Source: Streptomyces sp. LaPpAH-108 (GTDB taxonomy: Bacteria > Actinomycetota > Actinomycetes > Streptomycetales > Streptomycetaceae). Taken from it: a DNA stretch of 64,000 nt. Below, in pieces: positions 29,638 to 36,918 of this stretch (positions within the stretch are counted from its first letter, which is position 1; every line of letters begins with the position of its first letter). A program made the position numbers and the translations under genes. Where the stretch lies: contig NZ_KB891988.1 in assembly GCF_000373625.1 (NCBI RefSeq), positions 124,001 through 188,000 on the forward strand, read 5' to 3'. Below the pieces are notes generated by a model that saw only the letters and a list, made by a program, of their open reading frames with translations, searched no databases and was not told the origin of the DNA.

Positions 29638-30048
29638 ATGCTGAAGAAGGCAATGGCCGCGGCCGCGGTCGCCGCGTCCTTCATCGGGGTGTCGGCGGCT
29701 GCCGCCCCCCAGGCCCTCGCCATCGGTAACGACACCGGCACCACGTCGCTGAGCGGCAACGGTGCCTCGGAGGCGTTCGGCAACAACGTCACCGGCGGCA
29801 ACCTCAGCCCGCAGGCCACCCTGGTCCAGAGCTCGCTGAACAAGCTCTGCGTCGGCCTGCCCGTCAAGGCGGACGTGCAGTCGGTCCTCGCGCTGGTCAA
29901 CGTGGGTGTCCAGGACGTCCCGGTGCTGTCCTCCCCGCAGAACCAGCAGTGCGCGGAGAACTCCACCCAGGCGAAGAACGACGAGCCGCTCTCCCACCTG
30001 GTGGACGACGTCTCCGTCCTCGCGGGCAACGGCGTCGGCAACAACTGA
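29638..30048 (+). CDS. rdlA: Rodlin
   Basis: A 136-residue rodlin, more diverged from the other two than they are from each other. Signal peptide to about residue 29 (APQALA), then [22 protein letters not shown], Cys in [10 protein letters not shown] and NQQCAEN, and [15 protein letters not shown]. It is exported and expected to work with chaplins in the aerial sheath. The gene is divergent from the second rodlin and next to a short chaplin gene, the position I recall for rdlA. The start has GGAAAGGAAAG upstream. A hairpin terminator follows within 31 bp. Confidence 0.92.
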   Translation: MLKKAMAAAAVAASFIGVSAAAAPQALAIGNDTGTTSLSGNGASEAFGNNVTGGNLSPQATLVQSSLNKLCVGLPVKADVQSVLALVNVGVQDVPVLSSPQNQQCAENSTQAKNDEPLSHLVDDVSVLAGNGVGNN

Positions 30049-30078
30049 CGCCTCGCGGCCCGGTCCACCGGCCCGCAC

Positions 30079-30109
30079 CGAAGGCCGCCCCCGCCCGGGG
30101 CGGCCTTCG
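30079..30109 (+). terminator. Hairpin terminator after the third rodlin
   Basis: CGAAGGCCGCCCC pairs with GGGGCGGCCTTCG around a five-base loop, followed by CCGTTTCC. Confidence 0.7.
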
Positions 30110-30342
30110 CCGTTTCCCCGTGCTTTTCCGCGATTTCCGCCCCTGTCGAATCCTCCCCGACTGCGCCAACCTGTCAATTCCGTGGAGGCGTTCGAGTGAA
30201 TTGAGGGGCGACGCGCGTTCCACGGTTTCTTCGGCTGTCTATCCCTCGTTTCACAGCCTGCCGGTCATGGTGCGAGCCGTTCAAGTTGTGCTCGCTCGGT
30301 TTCGGCCGACATAAGGACATGACCGCAGAGAAGGGAAACACC

Positions 30343-30570
30343 ATGAAGAAGACCGCTGCTGTCATCGCGGGCGCCATCCTGGCCCTGGGCGGGGCGGCCC
30401 CCGCCTTCGCCGACGCCGGTGCCGAGGGTGCGGCCGTCGGTTCGCCGGGTGTCCTGTCGGGCAACGTCATCCAGATCCCGGTGCACGTCCCGGTCAACGT
30501 CTGTGGCAACTCGGTCAACGTCATCGCCCTGCTGAACCCGGCGTTCGGCAACGCCTGCGTCAACGGCTGA
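30343..30570 (+). CDS. Short chaplin
   Basis: A 75-residue secreted protein that is a signal peptide (to about residue 23, APAFA) plus one chaplin domain: SPGVLSGNVIQ, PVHVPVNVCGN and LLNPAFGNACVN. The two Cys residues are those that form the intramolecular disulfide in ChpD-H-type chaplins. Short chaplins self-assemble into amyloid-like fibrils at the air-water interface and make aerial hyphae hydrophobic. By order it corresponds to chpD of S. coelicolor (from memory). No clean sigma-BldN-like site was found upstream, unlike its neighbours. Confidence 0.95.
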   Translation: MKKTAAVIAGAILALGGAAPAFADAGAEGAAVGSPGVLSGNVIQIPVHVPVNVCGNSVNVIALLNPAFGNACVNG

Positions 30571-30608
30571 CGCCACCGCCGCGAGGCACCAGCCGCACGG
30601 CTGCGTTC

Positions 30609-30660
30609 AGGCCGGCCCCGGACCGTCGATCCCTTCGAATCTGCGTTCCGGGGCCGGCCT
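30609..30660 (+). terminator. Hairpin terminator between two chaplin genes
   Basis: AGGCCGGCCCCGGA and TCCGGGGCCGGCCT pair perfectly across a 24-base loop, 39 bp after the short chaplin stop. The tail is TCCCACTTCTTC, so termination may be partial. Confidence 0.55.
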
Positions 30661-30691
30661 TCCCACTTCTTCGAGCAGGAAGACCACGAGA

Positions 30692-31735
30692 TTGAGACAG
30701 ACCCTCAGCAAGGGCATCGTCGTGGCCGCCGCAGCGGCCGCGACCGGCGTGCTGTCCTTGTACGGCAGTCAGGCGCTCGCCGATTCGGGAGCGCAGGGCG
30801 CAGGACAGCGCTCTCCCGGCGCACTGTCGGGCAACACCCTCCATGTACCGGCTCACGTCCCGGTCACCATCTGCGGCAACACCGTCGACGTGTCGGCGGC
30901 GCTCGACCCGGCCCTCGCCGAGTCCTGCGTCACCGGCAAGAGCGCACGCCACCACGACTCCTACGGTGACGACGACTCCGACGACTCCGGCTACGGCTCC
31001 GGCGGCCACACCACCCCGCCGCCCGCCTACGGCCACACCCCGGCGCCCGCGACGACCCCGCCCGCGTCCTACGGCCACGACGAGACGACCGCCCCCGCCT
31101 CGTACGGCGACGACGACGAGGACGAGACCACCCCGCCGCCGTCCTACGGCCACGACGAGACCACGCCGCCCGCGTCCTACGGTGACGACGAGGACGAGAC
31201 GACGCCTCCCGCTTCTTACGGGGACGACGACGAGACGACCCCGCCCCCCGCGTACGGCAGTCACGAGACCACGCCGCCCGCGTACGGGGACGACGAGGAG
31301 ACCACTCCGCCCGCGTACGGCGGCGACGACGAGACCACGCCGCCGCCCTACGGAGGTGAGGAGACCACGCCTCCGCCCACCGGGCACACCACGCCGCCTC
31401 CCTACGGCGGCGAGGAGACCACCCCGCCCCCGTACGGCGGCGAGGAATCGACTCCGCCTCCGTACGGCGGTGAGGAGAGCACACCTCCGCCGCACCACAG
31501 CACTCCGCCGCCCTACGGTGGCGAGGAGAGCACTCCGCCGCCGCACACACCTCCGCCCCACACGCACCCGCCGCACACTCCGCCGCCGCACGGCGGGCAC
31601 CACCCGCACAAGCCGTCCCTTCCGCACACCGGTGGACAGGAACGTCTCCTGCTCGGCGCTTCGGCCGCCGGTGCCGTGCTGATCGCGGCCGGTGCGGTGC
31701 TGTTCCGGCGAGGCCGGGCAGCGTCCCGTCGGTAG
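30692..31735 (+). CDS. Long wall-anchored chaplin with one chaplin domain and a repeat-rich stalk
   Basis: A 347-residue protein starting at a TTG preceded by AGGAAG. After the signal peptide there is a single chaplin domain (SPGALSGNTLHVPAHVPVTICGN, Cys again before TGK). It is followed by about 210 residues of Pro/Thr/Tyr/Glu-rich repeats built on TTPPPYGGEE and PASYGDDDE, then a sortase signal LPHTG, a hydrophobic helix and RRGRAASRR. It should be covalently attached to peptidoglycan and display the chaplin domain on a long stalk. The long chaplins I recall (ChpA-C) have two chaplin domains and LAXTG signals, so the single domain and LPXTG form are unusual. Confidence 0.9.
   Translation: MRQTLSKGIVVAAAAAATGVLSLYGSQALADSGAQGAGQRSPGALSGNTLHVPAHVPVTICGNTVDVSAALDPALAESCVTGKSARHHDSYGDDDSDDSGYGSGGHTTPPPAYGHTPAPATTPPASYGHDETTAPASYGDDDEDETTPPPSYGHDETTPPASYGDDEDETTPPASYGDDDETTPPPAYGSHETTPPAYGDDEETTPPAYGGDDETTPPPYGGEETTPPPTGHTTPPPYGGEETTPPPYGGEESTPPPYGGEESTPPPHHSTPPPYGGEESTPPPHTPPPHTHPPHTPPPHGGHHPHKPSLPHTGGQERLLLGASAAGAVLIAAGAVLFRRGRAASRR
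31020..31590 (+). repeat. Coding repeats of the chaplin stalk
   Basis: Degenerate in-frame units encoding TTPPPYGGEE, ESTPPPYGGE and TTPPASYGDDE. Copies differ mainly at third codon positions, so selection appears to hold the peptide rather than the DNA. Not a CRISPR: there are no spacers and the frame is kept. Confidence 0.85.
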
Positions 31736-32014
31736 TGCGCCGGGTGCCGGACCCGAGCGCCCGGCACACCGGCGACACGCGGCGCCGTACCGCCACGGCG
31801 CCGTACCGAATCCTTCAGCGCCGGAGATGCCCCGGCGCCCCGCCACGCCGTCCGGTGGGAACCGGCCAGCCTGCCGGCCCCTTTGTGTGACCGGCGTCGT
31901 TCACCCGGGTGGCAGGAGGCGGCCACCTGAAAGCCCCACCGCGCTGGCGGAGAACCGCTTCCTGTGACTGGGTGTCAGGTACGTACGGGGAGCGGAGAGA
32001 AGAGAGGGGCGGTC

Positions 32015-33238
32015 ATGCACGCACCGCGACGACGTGTCCGGCGCGGCCGGCTGACGGCGGCCGTCGCCGCGGTCACCGCCTCGGCGGCGCTGCTGACCGG
32101 TTCCGGCTTCGCGGCGCGGGAGGACCCGGAGGTGTCACGGGCGCCCGCCTTCGGGGCCTTCCTGGACTCCGGGCCGCTCGGGGTCGCCCGCATGGCCGAG
32201 CTGAGCCGCTGGCTCGGCGGGACCGAGCTGAAGGTCGCCCACACCTATCTGCCCGGCGGTCGCTGGAGCGACATCGAGGGCGACCCCGCCTTCCTCGCCC
32301 CCTGGGCGCACTGGCGCCGCGCCCAGGCCGACCGCACGCTCGTGCTCAACGTGCCGCTCCAGGAGCGCAACGAGGAGCATCTTTCCGACGCGCAGGTACG
32401 GCAGCTGCTGCGGCAGGGCGCGGACGGCGCGTTCGACCAGCATTTCCGCACCCTGGCCCGGCACCTGGTGGAGCTGAAGGTCCCGGACACCGTGCTCGTG
32501 CTCGGCTGGGAGATGAACGGCATCACCTACACCCACCGCTGCGGGCCCGACCCCGAGGCGTGGAAGACGTACTGGAACCGGATCGTCACCGCCATGCGCT
32601 CGGTGCCCGGCCAGCGCTTCCGCTTCGACTTCGCCCCGAGCCGGGGCCGGGACGCCGTGCCCTGGACCGAGTGCTACCCCGGCGACGACACCGTGGACAT
32701 CGTCGGCATGGATTCCTACGACCAGCCGAGCGGGCTCTCCTTCGACGAGCAGGTGAGCGAGCCGTACGGCCTCCAGGCGCACGTGGACTTCGCGCGCGCC
32801 CACGGCAAGCCGATCTCGTACCCGGAGTGGGGGCTCTTCCGCAACGGCGACAACGCGGAGTACATGCGGCGGATGCTCGCCTGGTTCGACGAGCACAAGC
32901 CGCTGTACAACACGCTCACCGACTACTGCCCGCACGGTGTCTGGCAGTGCTCGGCCAACCCGAGGGCGGCGGCGGTGTACCGGGCGGCGCTGTCGGGCGG
33001 GGCGGGGGAGCCGACGCCGAGCGGGACGCCGACGCCGACAGCCACAGCGAGCGGGACGCCGACACCGACGCCCACGCCCACGCCTACGCCGAGCCCGTCG
33101 CCCACCGGCTCCCCCGAGCCGTCCCCCACCCCCGAACTCCCGGACGGCTGCTCGCCGTTGCTGCCGGACAGCTGGGTCCAGGAGTGGCTGGGGGAGGGGT
33201 TCTGTCTTCCGGCGACCCGGTGGCGGGGGATGCGCTAG
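32015..33238 (+). CDS. Secreted GH26-like glycoside hydrolase
   Basis: A 407-residue protein. A signal peptide (to about residue 30) precedes a TIM-barrel domain that resembles family 26 mannanases: LGWEMNGITYTHR would supply the acid/base Glu and ISYPEWGLFRNGD the nucleophile Glu. A Thr/Pro/Ser linker (GTPTPTAT..., residues about 345-385) leads to a short tail with two Cys residues. The ATG at 32015 has GAGAGGGG upstream; an earlier in-frame start lacks one. It is convergent with the polysaccharide operon, sharing a CTAG stop overlap, so trimming that polysaccharide is an attractive but unproven role. Confidence 0.75.
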   Translation: MHAPRRRVRRGRLTAAVAAVTASAALLTGSGFAAREDPEVSRAPAFGAFLDSGPLGVARMAELSRWLGGTELKVAHTYLPGGRWSDIEGDPAFLAPWAHWRRAQADRTLVLNVPLQERNEEHLSDAQVRQLLRQGADGAFDQHFRTLARHLVELKVPDTVLVLGWEMNGITYTHRCGPDPEAWKTYWNRIVTAMRSVPGQRFRFDFAPSRGRDAVPWTECYPGDDTVDIVGMDSYDQPSGLSFDEQVSEPYGLQAHVDFARAHGKPISYPEWGLFRNGDNAEYMRRMLAWFDEHKPLYNTLTDYCPHGVWQCSANPRAAAVYRAALSGGAGEPTPSGTPTPTATASGTPTPTPTPTPTPSPSPTGSPEPSPTPELPDGCSPLLPDSWVQEWLGEGFCLPATRWRGMR

Positions 33239-34368
33239 CCGCGCCGGAGGTCCTGCCAGCGGTGCAGGACCTCCTTGCCGTGCCGCCGGGCCGCCACGTC
33301 GTACAGCGCGGCCGTCAGCAGGGGGACGGTGCGGCGGCGGGCGAGCAGGAGGCGGACGCTGGGGACGGGCTCGGGGCGCCAGTGGTGCTTGTACGGTTCG
33401 TCGCCGCGCATGAGGCTCAGGGTGCGGTGGGCGCCGGTGGCGGCGTGGTCGGCGCAGGCGTCCAGCAGTATCACCGCGACGTCCGCGCGCAGGTCGCGCA
33501 GCCGGGGGTGGGCGCCGTAGAGGTAGCCGCCCGCCAGGCCGGGGGAGAGCAGGGTGACGTCGACGGCCACCACCTCCGGGCCGAGCAGGAACTCGGTCAC
33601 CACGGCGTCCCCGGAGCGCGCCATCGCGCCGACCGCGCGCAGCAGGTGCGCGCGGAAGCGCGGGCGCAGATGCTCGGCCGTCACCTTGCGGTCGGCCCAC
33701 TGGAGCCGGTGGAGTTCCAGGAGGCGGCGCAGCGCGCGGTCGGTGTCACGGGGCCCGGCGACCCGGCGGGTCACGCCAAGGGCGGTCAGCTTGCGGAGCT
33801 TGGCGCGCACCCGCTGGGCCTTCTTCGACGGCAGCCGGGCGATCAGGTCGGCCATGGGGGCCGCGGGCAGTTCCAGGCACAGGGAGTCGGGTACCCGGCG
33901 GCGCGGTCCGGGCCAGCGGTCGTAGATCCGCTCGGCGGCGCCGCCGGGGCGTACCTCGCGCAGGTCGATCAGCGCGGTGCGGGCGGCGAGGGAGAGTGCG
34001 CGGGTGAGGGCGTCGGCGGCGCGGCCGTCGTCGGCGTCGTCGAGGAGGAGGTCGCCGTAGTCGCTGATCGCGCCGCCGAGCGGCACGAGCGCGGTGAGCG
34101 GGCTGCGGACCAGGGTCAGCGGGGCGGCGGCGACCAGGTCGGGGCCCGAGCGCACGAGGTGCAGCCGCAGGCGTCCGGGGCGGCCGTAGGAGCGCCACCA
34201 GGAGTGCAGCCAGGCGTGGCTCTGGAACGGGGTGGCGGTGGCGCACCGGCGGTGCAGCCGGGTCCAGGCCGGGGCGAGGGCGGCGAAGGCGTCGGGGTCG
34301 GTGACCAGTTCGGTGGTGAGCGCGGGGCGGACGGTGCGGGCGGGGCGCGCCGCGTAGGTGGCCGTCAC
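33235..34368 (-). CDS. GNAT-fold acyltransferase of the CelD/BcsL type
   Basis: A 377-residue protein resembling the GNAT-like acetyltransferases found in exopolysaccharide and cellulose clusters: FQSHAWLHSWWRSYG in the N-terminal half, then LLELHRLQWADR and SLMRGDEPYKHHWRPEP in the second GNAT domain. It may acylate the polymer or a precursor. It is the last gene of the leftward eight-gene operon, and its GTG start overlaps the previous stop by 4 bp. The substrate is unknown. Confidence 0.8.
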   Translation of the reverse strand: MTATYAARPARTVRPALTTELVTDPDAFAALAPAWTRLHRRCATATPFQSHAWLHSWWRSYGRPGRLRLHLVRSGPDLVAAAPLTLVRSPLTALVPLGGAISDYGDLLLDDADDGRAADALTRALSLAARTALIDLREVRPGGAAERIYDRWPGPRRRVPDSLCLELPAAPMADLIARLPSKKAQRVRAKLRKLTALGVTRRVAGPRDTDRALRRLLELHRLQWADRKVTAEHLRPRFRAHLLRAVGAMARSGDAVVTEFLLGPEVVAVDVTLLSPGLAGGYLYGAHPRLRDLRADVAVILLDACADHAATGAHRTLSLMRGDEPYKHHWRPEPVPSVRLLLARRRTVPLLTAALYDVAARRHGKEVLHRWQDLRRG

Positions 34369-35000
34369 CGCAGGCCGGCGGCGTCGGCGGCGGCCGGGGC
34401 GGGCAGCGTGGCCGGGCGGCCGGGTTCCGGTTCGGGCCATCGGCGCGGCCGGACCAGCAGCGCGAGACCGCCGAGCAGACCGCCCGCGCTCGCCCCGACC
34501 AGGCCCGTCACGGCGGGCGAGGCCGAACTCGGCTCGGTGGGCGCGACCGCCCGCGCGAACTGGCGCAGTTCCACATGGGTGTCGGCCGCGGCGTCGCCCG
34601 CCTGCGCGGTGAGGGCTGCGGCGACCGCGTTGGCCATGGCGGCGGCCCGCGCCGGGCGGGTGGCGGTGGCGGAGACGGCGACCATGGGCGCGTCCGGCGA
34701 GGTCGCCGTGCGCACGCTCTCGCGCAGGGTGTCCACGCCCGCCCCCGCCTTCGCCTGTGCGGCCGCGAGCACGCCGGGCTGGGTGGCGATCCGGCCGTAC
34801 GCCTGGGCGAAGCCGAGCGCCGAGCCGGTGTCGGACCGCTCGGTGGGCACGGCGACGACATAGCTGGTGGCGGTGTACGTGGGCGGCTTCACCAGGCCGT
34901 ACGCGCCGCCGAGCAGCCCGCCCGTGACGACCCCGGCCGCCACCAGCGACCAGGACGGCAGACGGGAGAGACGGGGACGCCGGTGTGGGTTCTCGGTCAT
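34365..35000 (-). CDS. Wzz-like chain-length determinant protein
   Basis: A 211-residue membrane protein. One hydrophobic segment near residues 18-37 (LVAAGVVTGGLLGGAYGL), an extracellular middle (YTATSYVVAV, PDAPMVAVSAT) and a second helix near 162-183 (VTGLVGASAGGLLGGLALLV) give the Wzz/capsular-polysaccharide copolymerase topology. No kinase domain is fused. It probably sets the length of the polymer made by the neighbouring ligase/polymerase. It overlaps both neighbours by 4 bp. Confidence 0.75.
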   Translation of the reverse strand: MTENPHRRPRLSRLPSWSLVAAGVVTGGLLGGAYGLVKPPTYTATSYVVAVPTERSDTGSALGFAQAYGRIATQPGVLAAAQAKAGAGVDTLRESVRTATSPDAPMVAVSATATRPARAAAMANAVAAALTAQAGDAAADTHVELRQFARAVAPTEPSSASPAVTGLVGASAGGLLGGLALLVRPRRWPEPEPGRPATLPAPAAADAAGLR

Positions 35001-36145
35001 GAGGGGCTGCCTCTCAAGGGGGTGCGGGACGAGGGGACGAGTGCTGCCGTGTAGACGTCCATCAGCCGGGCGGCGCTGCGGGTGACGCAGTAGTGGCGGG
35101 CGGCCTCGGGCGCGGTGCGCGGGCCCGGTCCGGCGGCGCGGACCCCGGCGAGCGCGGCGGCGTACGCCTCGGGGTCGCAGGGGATGCGTACGGCGTCCGG
35201 GGCGGCCCCGGACGGCAGGTCCTCGACGGCGGGACAGGAGGAGTGGCGCACCGGAAGCCCGGCCGCCAGCGCCTCCACGACCGCCAGACCGAACGCCTCC
35301 TCCGGGGACGGCGAGGCCAGTACGTCCATCGCGGAGGTCAGCGCGGGCAGGTCCGGGCCGTCCGACTCGTGGGCCAGATAAGGCCGTTCACCGGCGAACA
35401 CCACCCGCTCCGCGACCCCGGCCTCCTCGGAACGGCGCCGCAGTTCGCTCTCCTCGGGGCCGCCCCCGACCAGCAACAGCCGGGTGTCGTGCGGGAGTTG
35501 GGTGAGGGCCTGGACGAGTACGTCGAAGCGCTTGCCCGGGGCCAGCCTGCCGATCCCGCCGATCACGAACGCGTCCTCGGGAAGGCCGAGTTGGGCGCGG
35601 GCGCGTTTCCGTGCGGCCGGGTCGAAGCGGAAGCGGCCGAGGTCGATGCCGTTCGGTACGACCGCGATGCGCGGCTCGGGCACGCCCCACCGGGTCAGCC
35701 GGGCCGCGACCGTCGGGGACACGGCGACCGTGGCCCGGCCCAGGCGCTCCCCGGCCAGATACAGCGCACGTACCCCGGAGTTGAGCGGGCGGCCCTCCAT
35801 CTGTGAGTCGCCCAGGGAGTGTTCGGTCGCCACGATTGCGCGCACCCCGGCGAGCCGGGCGGCCAACCGGCCGTAGAGGCAGGCCCGGTAGAGGTGGGTG
35901 TGCACGAGGTCGTAGTGGCCGCGCCGGATCAGCCGGGCCAGCCGGGGCAGCGCGGCCAGGTCGCGGTTGCCGCCCATGGCGAGGTCGGTCACCCGCACCC
36001 CGTCGGCCCGCAGCCCGTCGGCCACCGGGCCCGGGTTGGTCAGCGTCACCACATCGCACTCGACGGGCAAGTGGCGCAGCATCAGCCTGAGTTGCTGCTC
36101 CGCGCCGCCCACGCCGAGCCCGGTGATGATGTGCAGCGCCCTCAT
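34997..36145 (-). CDS. Family 4-type glycosyltransferase
   Basis: A 382-residue GT-B enzyme. ITGLGVGGAEQQL is the acceptor-site loop; VVPNGIDLGRF, GIGRLAPGKRFDVL and SPSPEEAFGLAVVEALAAGLPV are the nucleotide-sugar motifs of GT4, with the EX7E pair in the last. It works at the inner face of the membrane, adding a sugar to the lipid-linked repeat unit. The ATG at 36145 overlaps the deacetylase stop as ATGA. Sugar specificity cannot be read. Confidence 0.9.
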   Translation of the reverse strand: MRALHIITGLGVGGAEQQLRLMLRHLPVECDVVTLTNPGPVADGLRADGVRVTDLAMGGNRDLAALPRLARLIRRGHYDLVHTHLYRACLYGRLAARLAGVRAIVATEHSLGDSQMEGRPLNSGVRALYLAGERLGRATVAVSPTVAARLTRWGVPEPRIAVVPNGIDLGRFRFDPAARKRARAQLGLPEDAFVIGGIGRLAPGKRFDVLVQALTQLPHDTRLLLVGGGPEESELRRRSEEAGVAERVVFAGERPYLAHESDGPDLPALTSAMDVLASPSPEEAFGLAVVEALAAGLPVRHSSCPAVEDLPSGAAPDAVRIPCDPEAYAAALAGVRAAGPGPRTAPEAARHYCVTRSAARLMDVYTAALVPSSRTPLRGSPS

Positions 36146-36918
36146 CGCGGACCCGGCACGGGACGGCGGCGCAACCGGTGCAGCCGGTACTTCAGGAACA
36201 GCCGGGCGGCGGTGTCGCTCTCCCCGATGTGCACACGGGGGAGCGCGTACGGACCGGTCAGCGGGCCCGGGTCGATGGCGCAGGCGTACGCGTACCCGGC
36301 GGCGCGCACCGCGTCCCGCACCCGGCGGTCCACGGTGCCGTACGGATAGCAGAAGCCGTCGGCCGGGCTGCCGGTCAACTCGCCGAGCAGAGCGCGGCTT
36401 TGCTGGATCTCCTCGGTCAGGACGCGGTCGTCGGCGCGGGTGAGGTCGAGATGGGTCAGACCGTGCGAGCCGATCTCCATCCCGGCGCGCCGGGCCTCGC
36501 GTACGGCGTCGGCGGTGAGCAGCGGCTTGCACGGGCCGGGCCGGTCCCAGGAGTTGTCGCCGCCGAGCCTGCCGGGCAGCACGAACAGGGTGGCCGTGCA
36601 CTCCCAACGGGCCAGCACCGGAAGGGCGTCGGTGAGGAAGTCGGCGTACCCGTCGTCGAAGGTGAGGCCCACCAGCTGGCGCCCCTCACCCCGCGCGCGG
36701 GCCGCCAGCAGCTCGGCCACGCTCACCCCGCGCAGCCCGCGTCCGCGCAGCCAGCGCAGCTGCCGCTCCAGCCGGGCGGGGGTGACGGTGACGCGGTACG
36801 GATCGTCGGAGCGGTCGCCGACCGAGTGGTACATGGCGATCCATGGGACCGGGCCGGGTCTGGCCCGCCCCGGGGAGCGGTCGCGGGGCAGGGACGCGGA
36901 CTCAACGGAAGACGGCAT
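36142..36918 (-). CDS. Polysaccharide deacetylase (CE4 family)
   Basis: A 258-residue NodB-homology protein. TFDDGY is motif 1 with the catalytic base and metal Asp; SHGLTHLDL is motif 2 with the His ligands; FCYPYG is motif 3. It should remove acetyl groups from N-acetylhexosamine residues of a polysaccharide. The N-terminal MPSSVESASLPRDRSPGR is not a convincing signal peptide, so it may act on intracellular or membrane-bound intermediates. It overlaps the flippase gene by 17 bp and the glycosyltransferase by 4 bp. Confidence 0.9.
   Translation of the reverse strand: MPSSVESASLPRDRSPGRARPGPVPWIAMYHSVGDRSDDPYRVTVTPARLERQLRWLRGRGLRGVSVAELLAARARGEGRQLVGLTFDDGYADFLTDALPVLARWECTATLFVLPGRLGGDNSWDRPGPCKPLLTADAVREARRAGMEIGSHGLTHLDLTRADDRVLTEEIQQSRALLGELTGSPADGFCYPYGTVDRRVRDAVRAAGYAYACAIDPGPLTGPYALPRVHIGESDTAARLFLKYRLHRLRRRPVPGPR

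Noticed and set aside
30049..30342. Sigma-BldN-like promoter for the short chaplin at 30343
   Set aside because: The best candidates (GCCAAC with CGTTCG near 30170, or CGGTCA with AGTTGT near 30265) deviate at several positions, so none is listed.
31020..31590. Regularly spaced repeats that might suggest a CRISPR array
   Set aside because: They keep the reading frame, vary at third positions and encode a Pro/Tyr/Glu stalk; there are no unique spacers and no cas genes.
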